DNA from: Clostridiales bacterium
GTDB lineage: Bacteria > Bacillota > Clostridia > Oscillospirales > Oscillospiraceae
Reading direction: 5' to 3'
Assembly (NCBI GenBank): GCA_004556205.1
Contig: SFIL01000007.1
Coordinates: 1-33,174, forward strand
Length of the DNA: 33,174 nucleotides
Shown: in pieces, positions 27,951 to 33,174 of the stretch
Numbering within the stretch: the first letter of the stretch is position 1
How the letters are laid out: each line of letters begins with the position of its first letter
Translations under genes and position numbers: made by a program
The notes under the pieces: generated by a model
Databases searched by the model: none
Seen by the model: only the letters and a program-made list of their open reading frames with translations
Told to the model about the DNA's origin: nothing

Positions 27951-30224
27951 ATGAAACCGACACTTTGCAGCAGATGTAAAAAGAATGTCGCTGTCATTTT
28001 TATAACCAAGGTCGAAAACGGCAAAAGCACCAATGAAGGGCTTTGCCTGAAATGCGCGAAAGAGCTTGGCATCAAGCAGGTCGATGAGATTGTCGAGCGC
28101 ATGGGCATTACCGACGAGGATCTGGAGAGTCTGAACGGCGAGATGATGTCGCTGATGCAGCCCGAGGACGAGGATGACGAGGACGAGGTCGGCAGCCGTA
28201 CTGCCACCTTCCCGCACATGAACCGTCTGTTCGGAAATGCGGGCGAGATCATGCCGAAAGAGGAGCCGAAGGAAAAATCCAAGGAGACGCCGACGGACAA
28301 GCCAAAGAGCAAGAAACACAAATTTTTGGATACCTATTGCCAAAATCTAACCGGAAAAGCGCGGAACAACGCGCTCGACAAGATTATTGGGCGCGAAACC
28401 GAGACAGAGCGTGTCGTGCAGATCCTTAACCGCCGTCAGAAGAACAATCCCTGCCTGATCGGCGAGCCGGGCGTCGGCAAGACTGCCATTGCGGAAGGTC
28501 TTGCCCAGCGCATCGTCGCAGGAAATGTCCCCTTCAAGCTCCGTGACAAGGAGGTCTACCTGCTTGATCTTACCGCCCTTGTCGCAGGCACGCAGTTCCG
28601 CGGGCAGTTTGAAAGCCGCATGAAAAGCCTTATCGCCGAGGTCAAGGCGTGTGGAAATATCATTCTCGTTATTGACGAGGTGCATAACCTTGTCGGCGCA
28701 GGCGACGCGGAAGGCTCCATGAGCGCCGCGAACATTCTCAAGCCCGCCCTTTCGCGCGGCGAAATTCAGGTCATCGGCGCGACCACCTTTGCCGAATACC
28801 GTAAATATATCGAGAAGGACGCCGCCTTGGAGCGCCGCTTCCAGCCCGTGACCGTGGCTGAGCCGACGATTGAGGAGGCTGTTGCTATCATCCGCGGCGT
28901 TGCACACTATTACGAGCTGTTCCACGGCGTGAAAATTACACCCGAGATCGCACGGCAGGCGGTCATTCTCTCCGAGCGCTATATTACCGACCGTTTTCTC
29001 CCTGACAAGGCAATCGACCTGCTCGACGAGGCGTGCTCCGACCTCAATCTGCATACCAAGGAGATCTCCGACCTCGCCGAAAAGCGCAAGGAGCGCGACG
29101 ATTACAATCTCGAGATCAAAATGCTCACCGAGGACACCGAGCATGAGAATTTTGAACGCCTTGCTCTCCTCCGCAGCAATGTCCTGCGGCTGGATAAGGA
29201 GATCACCGACTTGGAGGCAAAGCCCGCGCCCGTTCTGACAATGGAGAACCTCGCCCGCGTAATCGAAATGTGGACGAAAATCCCTGCAAGCAAGATCCGC
29301 GCGCAGGAATATGAGCAGCTCCGCACCTTAGAGGAGCGTCTGAAAAAGCGCATTGTCGGGCAGGATGAAGCGATTCGCGCCGTCTCCTCCGCAATCCGCC
29401 GCAACCGTGTGGGCATCGCCACAAAGAAGCACCCTGTCTCCTTCATTTTTGTCGGCTCGACGGGCGTCGGCAAGACCGAGCTGGTCAAAACGCTTGCGGA
29501 TGAGCTGTTCGACTCCGTCGATTCGTTGGTGCGGTTGGATATGTCGGAATATATGGAACGTCATTCCGTCTCAAAACTGATCGGCTCTCCCCCGGGCTAT
29601 GTCGGCTACGACGAGGCAGGACAGCTTACGGAAAAGATTCGCCGCAAGCCCTACAGCGTCATTTTGTTCGACGAACTGGAAAAGGCGCATCCCGATGTGC
29701 TCAACGTCCTGCTGCAAATTCTCGACGATGGACGCATCACCGACGCACAGGGCCGTGTGGTCAATTTTGAAAACACCGTGATCGTCATGACCTCGAATGC
29801 CGGCTCGGATCGCAAGGACGGCTCGGTGGGCTTCGGACGCAGTGCCTCTGAGCAGAGCAAGGACAAGGCGATGAAGGCACTGCGCGAATTCCTGCGGCCC
29901 GAATTCCTCAACCGTGTAGACGAAATTGTCTGCTTTAACAAGCTGACGGAGGAGAATTTCCGCGGTATCGCGGCAATCATGCTCGGTGAGCTGCGCGATA
30001 ATTTAGAGGAGCACGGCATCAATCTGACATGGGATGACAGCATCCTCGACTATCTTGTCAAAAAGTCCTATTCCCTCACCTACGGCGCGCGAAATCTGCG
30101 CCGCACCATCCAGCGCGAGCTGGAGGATGCGATTGCGGAGAAGATTATCGACAGCTACGAGCATCCCATCTCGCAGATCAAGCTGACGGCTGACGGAGAG
30201 CAGGTCAGTATTCTGTCGCTATAG
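27951..30224 (+). CDS. clpE: ClpE-like AAA+ unfoldase (ClpP partner) with N-terminal zinc finger
   Basis: 757 residues. An N-terminal zinc finger with C6/C9 and C32/C35 (C-S-R-C, C-L-K-C), then an acidic and Lys-rich linker (about 60-125). AAA-1 has G-E-P-G-V-G-K-T at 171-178 and I-D-E-V-H; a middle coiled coil (about 365-420) follows; AAA-2 has G-S-T-G-V-G-K-T at 502-509 and F-D-E-L-E-K-A-H. A V-G-F tripeptide at 626-628 is the ClpP-docking loop, so it should feed ClpP. The zinc finger in place of the double Clp-N domain is the ClpE hallmark. ATG 27951 follows AAGGAGGA. No CtsR-type operator was seen; expression seems driven by the operon. No clpP is in the window. Confidence 0.9.
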   Translation: MKPTLCSRCKKNVAVIFITKVENGKSTNEGLCLKCAKELGIKQVDEIVERMGITDEDLESLNGEMMSLMQPEDEDDEDEVGSRTATFPHMNRLFGNAGEIMPKEEPKEKSKETPTDKPKSKKHKFLDTYCQNLTGKARNNALDKIIGRETETERVVQILNRRQKNNPCLIGEPGVGKTAIAEGLAQRIVAGNVPFKLRDKEVYLLDLTALVAGTQFRGQFESRMKSLIAEVKACGNIILVIDEVHNLVGAGDAEGSMSAANILKPALSRGEIQVIGATTFAEYRKYIEKDAALERRFQPVTVAEPTIEEAVAIIRGVAHYYELFHGVKITPEIARQAVILSERYITDRFLPDKAIDLLDEACSDLNLHTKEISDLAEKRKERDDYNLEIKMLTEDTEHENFERLALLRSNVLRLDKEITDLEAKPAPVLTMENLARVIEMWTKIPASKIRAQEYEQLRTLEERLKKRIVGQDEAIRAVSSAIRRNRVGIATKKHPVSFIFVGSTGVGKTELVKTLADELFDSVDSLVRLDMSEYMERHSVSKLIGSPPGYVGYDEAGQLTEKIRRKPYSVILFDELEKAHPDVLNVLLQILDDGRITDAQGRVVNFENTVIVMTSNAGSDRKDGSVGFGRSASEQSKDKAMKALREFLRPEFLNRVDEIVCFNKLTEENFRGIAAIMLGELRDNLEEHGINLTWDDSILDYLVKKSYSLTYGARNLRRTIQRELEDAIAEKIIDSYEHPISQIKLTADGEQVSILSL

Positions 30225-30255
30225 CGGAAAAATAAAGAAAGAGAGAGTAAACAAC

Positions 30256-30795
30256 ATGGAGCAACAGACACAAGCAACCCCCACCTATCAGAATCCCGCC
30301 GAGCTTCCTCCAAAGGAAAACGTCCTGCTCGGCACGGTCGGCGCACTTCTCTTCTCCCTTGCAGGCGCCGTCGTTTTCTTCCTTCTGCATCTTGCGAACT
30401 TCATTGCAGGACTCAGCGGCTTTGTCGCTATCGCAGCCGCTTTCTTCGGCTACGGGCTATTCTCGGGCAACAAGGCCAGCCGCAAGGGTGTGATCATCGC
30501 CGCCGTCGCAGCAATTCTTTCCATGCTGGTTGCAAATTACGTCTCCTTTGCCTATGATTTCTTGCAGGAGCTGAAGGACTCCCATTGCACGCAGGGCTTC
30601 GGCTTCGCACTGAGCAAGACCTTTGATCTGCTTCAAGGGAATGCAGTTCAGGTCGTCTCCGGTTTTAACATTTGGACCTTTACGTTGGACAGCGGCGCTT
30701 TTATTAAGGATCTTCTTATATCTTTGGCCTTTGCGGTGATCGGCGCAGTCGGTTTCTTCCGCACCAAGCTCGCGGATACTAAAAAACATGATTAA
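30256..30795 (+). CDS. Small four-helix membrane protein, function unknown
   Basis: 179 residues: a Gln/Pro-rich cytoplasmic start, two helices at about 25-65, a third at about 77-97, a hydrophilic stretch with one Cys, and a last helix at about 148-167. The pattern K-E-N-V-L-L-G-T-V-G-A-L-L-F-S-L-A-G is common in uncharacterised Clostridial proteins annotated as hypothetical. The end overlaps the HAD gene by eight bases, so the two are co-translated. No function can be assigned. Confidence 0.8.
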   Translation: MEQQTQATPTYQNPAELPPKENVLLGTVGALLFSLAGAVVFFLLHLANFIAGLSGFVAIAAAFFGYGLFSGNKASRKGVIIAAVAAILSMLVANYVSFAYDFLQELKDSHCTQGFGFALSKTFDLLQGNAVQVVSGFNIWTFTLDSGAFIKDLLISLAFAVIGAVGFFRTKLADTKKHD

Positions 30796-31570
30796 GGCAG
30801 CATTTTTTGACATTGACGGCACTCTCGTCTCGCTGAAATCGAAGGTCTATCCACCCTCGACCGCCGTCGCCTTAAAACGTCTGCGCGAAAACGGCGTTCT
30901 GCTGTTCGTCGCAACGGGGCGTTCGCGCTTTGAGATCAAAAGCGAGCATCTGCTCGACGGGCTGGAATTTGACGGCTATCTGACAAACAACGGACAGGAC
31001 GCCTATGACGCGGAGGGCAACCTGCTTTACGGCAAGCCCATCGTACCCAAGGAAGCCGCCGCCATCTTAGAATGGGCAGAAAAAAACGGGCACGCCTGCT
31101 GGATGGTCAGTTCTGAAAAGAGCTGCCTCAACCGCTGCAACGAACGTGTCCTTGCGGCAATGGAGTCCATCCATACCCGCCCTCCTGCGCTTGCTGATCT
31201 GCATGAGATGCTGCAAACGCCGATCTATAAGATCGTCCTTTTTGTGACGCACGAAGAAATGAAGGAACCGATGTCTCTTGCGCCGCATTGCCGCACGACG
31301 CAGTGGTTTGACCTCGGGCGCGACGTCATCTCCATTGACGGCGGCAAGGAGAATGCTATGGCAGACATTCTTGCACGCTACGGCATCCCGCAGAGCGAAA
31401 GCATGGCGTTCGGCGATTCGGAAAACGACATTGCTATGCTGCGCGCCGCAGGTATCGGCGTTGCTATGGGCAATGCCACCAAAGAGGCAATGGACGCCGC
31501 CGATTATGTCACAAGCGACTGCGACGACGACGGGCTCCTTCACGCATTGGAGCATTTTTCACTGATCTGA
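30788..31570 (+). CDS. HAD-superfamily hydrolase, Cof subfamily (IIB)
   Basis: 260 residues. Motif I F-D-I-D-G-T with the nucleophile D8 and D10, motif II A-T-G-R near 43-46, a class IIB cap in the middle, and motif IV G-D-S-E-N-D near 214-219, then G-V-A-M-G-N-A. Cof-type enzymes dephosphorylate sugar phosphates or nucleotides, including FMN precursors and pyridoxal phosphate; the substrate is not predictable here. It is the last gene of the operon, 3 bp before a strong terminator. Confidence 0.92.
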   Translation: MIKAAFFDIDGTLVSLKSKVYPPSTAVALKRLRENGVLLFVATGRSRFEIKSEHLLDGLEFDGYLTNNGQDAYDAEGNLLYGKPIVPKEAAAILEWAEKNGHACWMVSSEKSCLNRCNERVLAAMESIHTRPPALADLHEMLQTPIYKIVLFVTHEEMKEPMSLAPHCRTTQWFDLGRDVISIDGGKENAMADILARYGIPQSESMAFGDSENDIAMLRAAGIGVAMGNATKEAMDAADYVTSDCDDDGLLHALEHFSLI

Positions 31571-31572
31571 TT

Positions 31573-31613
31573 AAAAACGACTCTTGCGGAATCACTCCGC
31601 AAGAGTCGTTTTT
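31573..31613. terminator. Strong bidirectional terminator after the HAD gene
   Basis: Eighteen-bp perfect stem 31573-31590 / 31596-31613 with loop ATCAC, A-run at the left and T-run at the right. It ends the ten-gene operon and can also stop minus-strand transcripts. Confidence 0.92.
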
Positions 31614-31650
31614 ATGGGGCTCTATGTCAATAGTTGAGGTAGAGCCTAAA

Positions 31651-31694
31651 CAACAGAACCGAAGCTATGCAGCAGCACAGCTTCGGTTCTGTTG
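31651..31694 (-). terminator. Terminator after rplL
   Basis: Sixteen-bp perfect stem 31651-31666 / 31679-31694 with a 12-nt loop; on the minus strand TTGTTTA follows. It lies 13 bp after the rplL stop. Confidence 0.8.
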
Positions 31695-31707
31695 ATATAG
31701 AGATAAA

Positions 31708-32079
31708 TTACTTGACCTCTGCGGTAGCGCCGGCTTCCTTGAGATCGTTGGCGAGCTTCTCCGCGTCTTCCTTGGAGATGCCTTCCTTCAGGGTCTTCGG
31801 GCAGTTGTCGGCGATTTCCTTCGCTTCCTTCAGGCCGAGGCCGGTGGCAGCGCGGATAACCTTGATGACGTTCAGCTTGGAAGCGCCGCAGTCCTTCAGG
31901 ATGACGTCGAACTCGGTCTTCTCTTCGACTTCGGCAGCAGCGCCGGCAGCGGGAGCAGCAACAGCGGCAGCAGCGGCAGAAACACCGAAGGTATCCTCGA
32001 GGGCATGGACAAGCTCAGCCAGTTCCATAACGGAAAGGCCCTTAACTTCTTCAATCAGAGCAGCGATTTTTTCAGACAT
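31708..32079 (-). CDS. rplL: Ribosomal protein L7/L12 from an internal start
   Basis: 123 residues: an N-terminal dimerisation domain (I-A-A-L-I-E-E-V-K-G-L-S-V-M-E-L), an Ala-rich hinge (about 38-52) and the C-terminal factor-binding domain with K-x-x-V-I-K-V-I-R and G-L-G-L-K-E-A-K. It forms the ribosome stalk that recruits translation factors, normally in four to six copies per L10. ATG 32079 is eight bases after GGAGG (32092-32088), and that site lies inside the last L10 codons. Free L12 should therefore be made in quantity even though the L10 frame runs into it. Only this start gives a normal L12. Confidence 0.95.
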   Translation of the reverse strand: MSEKIAALIEEVKGLSVMELAELVHALEDTFGVSAAAAAVAAPAAGAAAEVEEKTEFDVILKDCGASKLNVIKVIRAATGLGLKEAKEIADNCPKTLKEGISKEDAEKLANDLKEAGATAEVK

Positions 32080-32577
32080 TGTAAAATCCTCCAGGCGAAT
32101 CTGATCAAGCACAAACGCCAGAGAGGAGATGGGTGCGAGGAACGTGCCGAGCACCTGAGCGACGAGAGCATCCTTGCTGGGAAGCTCGCCGAAGCCCTGC
32201 AGCTGTTCGACGGACAGGACGGAACCTTCAACGAAGCCGCCCTTAATCTTCAGAACATTCTTGTTCTTCTTGGCAAATTCGCAGACGATGCGAGCCGGAG
32301 CAATGGGGTCGCCGGTGGTGGTGGCGAGAGAAGTCGTACCGTTGAGCAGTTCGTCAAACTGGTTATAGCCTGCCTTGTTGGCGGCAAAACGAGTAAGCGT
32401 GTTCTTAACGACGGTATATTCTACGCCTGCCTCACGGAACTTATTGCGCAGCTCGGTATCCTGTGCGACAGTGATGCCCTTGTAGTCAACAAACACAGCG
32501 GCGGTAGAGCCCTGCAGCTTGTCGGCGAGTGCATCAACGATTGCCTTCTTGCTTTCGAGTACCTTGGAATTGGGCAA
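31708..32577 (-). CDS. rplJ: Ribosomal protein L10 fused in frame to L7/L12
   Basis: One reading frame of 289 codons. Residues 1-166 are a complete L10: the N-terminal K-K-A-I-V-D-A-L-A-D-K-L, V-D-Y-K-G-I-T-V near 30, Y-T-V-V-K-N-T-L-T-R near 54-63 for rRNA binding, and a C-terminal helix ending in L-D-Q-I-R that holds L12 dimers. The length equals that of Bacillus L10 (166). Where L10 normally stops, the frame continues through L-E-D-F-T directly into M-S-E-K, the first residue of L7/L12. The gene starts at TTG 32577, six bases after GGAGGTGA, a very strong site compensating a weak codon. It has its own promoter and L10 leader. A missing base in the T-run at 32083-32086 would also explain the fusion (see findings). 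Confidence 0.85.
   Translation of the reverse strand: MPNSKVLESKKAIVDALADKLQGSTAAVFVDYKGITVAQDTELRNKFREAGVEYTVVKNTLTRFAANKAGYNQFDELLNGTTSLATTTGDPIAPARIVCEFAKKNKNVLKIKGGFVEGSVLSVEQLQGFGELPSKDALVAQVLGTFLAPISSLAFVLDQIRLEDFTMSEKIAALIEEVKGLSVMELAELVHALEDTFGVSAAAAAVAAPAAGAAAEVEEKTEFDVILKDCGASKLNVIKVIRAATGLGLKEAKEIADNCPKTLKEGISKEDAEKLANDLKEAGATAEVK
32088..32092 (-). promoter_or_regulatory. Internal ribosome binding site for rplL inside the rplJ frame
   Basis: CTGGAGGA on the minus strand encodes Leu-Glu of the L10 end and forms a standard Shine-Dalgarno eight bases before the L7/L12 ATG. Confidence 0.85.
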
Positions 32578-32589
32578 TGTGTGTCACCT

Positions 32590-32706
32590 CCGAAAAAAAT
32601 AACCTCATGCCAAAAGACATGAGGACACAAAAATCGTATCTTTTCGTGCAACCTCGGCAGGATTTGTCCCGTTACGGCTCGAAAGCCTCCTGCTGTCTTT
32701 GGCAAC
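32590..32706 (-). promoter_or_regulatory. L10 leader (ribosomal protein autoregulatory RNA)
   Basis: Between the promoter and rplJ the RNA contains the typical L10 leader core: GACAGCAGGAGGC (32697-32685) pairing across to CCTGCCGAGGT (32661-32651), closing an internal part with GGGAC. In Firmicutes the L10-L12 complex binds this kink-turn-like fold and lowers its own expression. An intrinsic terminator hairpin follows inside the leader (32592-32624), so control is probably by transcription attenuation. Confidence 0.8.
32592..32624 (-). terminator. Attenuator hairpin in the L10 leader
   Basis: On the minus strand CCTCATGTC-TTTT-GGCATGAGG (32624-32603) forms nine pairs (one G-U), followed by TTATTTTTTT. 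It ends just before the Shine-Dalgarno GGAGGTGA of rplJ. Confidence 0.85.
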
Positions 32707-32712
32707 GCAACT

Positions 32713-32741
32713 ATGATAGCAGAATTTCTGCAAATTGTCAA
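32713..32741 (-). promoter_or_regulatory. Strong promoter of rplJ-rplL
   Basis: On the minus strand a perfect TTGACA (32741-32736), 17-bp spacer, TATCAT (32718-32713). Confidence 0.9.
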
Positions 32742-32787
32742 GCATTTTTTTGCTTTTTAATCTTTTTCATGGGCTGTCTCTTAGACG

Positions 32788-32824
32788 AAAAACGGGAAGC
32801 AGCGGCTGCGTGCTTCCCGTTTTT
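32788..32824 (-). terminator. Terminator between rplA and rplJ
   Basis: Fourteen-bp perfect stem 32788-32801 / 32811-32824 with a 9-nt loop and T-run on both sides. It ends the rplA transcript before the separate rplJ promoter. Confidence 0.88.
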
Positions 32825-32834
32825 TGATCTGAAA

Positions 32835-33174
32835 TTAGAGCTTTGCGGTGTTGACCTTGACGCCGGGGCCCATCGTGGAGGCGACGACGCAGGAACGGAT
32901 ATACTGACCCTTTGCCGCAGCGGGCTTCGCCTTGATAACGGCGTTAAGCAGGGTGTTCATGTTCTCCGTGAGCTTTTCAGCACCGAAGGAAACCTTGCCG
33001 ATCGGGCAGTGGATGATGTTGGTCTTGTCGAGACGGTACTCGATCTTACCAGCTTTGATCTCCTTGACAGCGGCTGCGACGTTCGGGGTGACGGTGCCTG
33101 CCTTCGGGGACGGCATCAAGCCCTTCGGGCCGAGAACCTTACCGAGACGACCGACGATACCCATCATATCGGGC
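32835..33174 (-). CDS. rplA: Ribosomal protein L1, C-terminal part (runs off the window)
   Basis: The last 112 or so residues of L1, continuing beyond the right edge. The block G-R-L-G-K-V-L-G-P-K-G-L-M-P-x-P-K-x-G-T-V-T is the L1 signature, and the C-terminal K-G-Q-Y-I-R-S-C-V-V-A-S-T-M-G-P-G-V-K-V pattern also fits. L1 forms the 23S rRNA stalk that handles exit of deacylated tRNA and can repress its own mRNA. The order rplA then rplJ-rplL on one strand is the standard bacterial one. Confidence 0.96.
   Translation of the reverse strand, partial: PDMMGIVGRLGKVLGPKGLMPSPKAGTVTPNVAAAVKEIKAGKIEYRLDKTNIIHCPIGKVSFGAEKLTENMNTLLNAVIKAKPAAAKGQYIRSCVVASTMGPGVKVNTAKL

Overview
The window looks like chromosomal core-plus-accessory DNA from an anaerobic, moderately GC-rich Firmicute of the class Clostridia, most likely an Oscillospiraceae/Ruminococcaceae-type gut bacterium. 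The basis is AGGAGG-type ribosome binding sites, sigma-A promoters, an S-layer-homology (SLH) protein, a sodium-pump oxaloacetate decarboxylase, an ECF transporter module, ClpE-like ATPase, DUF1292/DUF1294/DUF5711-type proteins and a Firmicutes-type L10 leader. The family placement is inference; no rRNA gene is present.

Layout. (1) 1-102: the outer end of an IS3-family element running off the left edge, with a damaged transposase start and a large foldback. (2) 129-4658: a DUF1294 membrane protein, two small membrane-anchored proteins, a GtrA-family protein directly followed by a secreted metallophosphoesterase with three SLH repeats, then a PAP2-type phosphatase whose 5' leader is a short foldback repeat. 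(3) 4729-9183: a divergent pair of large envelope proteins, one zinc-ribbon/TM/Ig-like and one kinase-like/TM/fibronectin-III; the kinase-like domain lacks the usual catalytic Asp. (4) 9263-12727: a four-gene biotin-dependent Na+-pumping decarboxylase operon (gamma, biotin carrier, beta, alpha). (5) 12728-17241: a MATE transporter, a TPR/LRR surface protein and a TcdA/ThiF-type enzyme, separated by two copies of a palindromic intergenic repeat and a MITE-like foldback. (6) 17303-19543: a PrsA/SurA-like membrane-anchored foldase, a probable 6S RNA and a DUF1292 protein, all on the minus strand. (7) 19937-31570: a tight ten-gene plus-strand operon (class A penicillin-binding protein, rRNA-methyltransferase-like, ecfA1-ecfA2-ecfT, truA, DUF5711-like, clpE-like, small membrane protein, HAD phosphatase) ending in a strong terminator. 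(8) 31651-33174: minus-strand ribosomal genes rplA (partial) and rplJ/rplL with promoter, L10 leader and attenuator.

The most striking observation is that rplJ and rplL form one uninterrupted reading frame of 289 codons. A full-length L10 (166 codons) runs without a stop codon into a complete L7/L12 (123 codons), and a good internal Shine-Dalgarno sits exactly before the L7/L12 ATG. If the sequence is correct, the cell would make an L10-L12 fusion plus free L12. Other points worth a second look are a zinc ribbon inserted into the penicillin-binding protein, a probable receptor pseudokinase, a hairpin lying between a Shine-Dalgarno and its start codon, an IS-end hairpin that covers the transposase ribosome binding site, and foldback repeats placed at transcript starts and ends.
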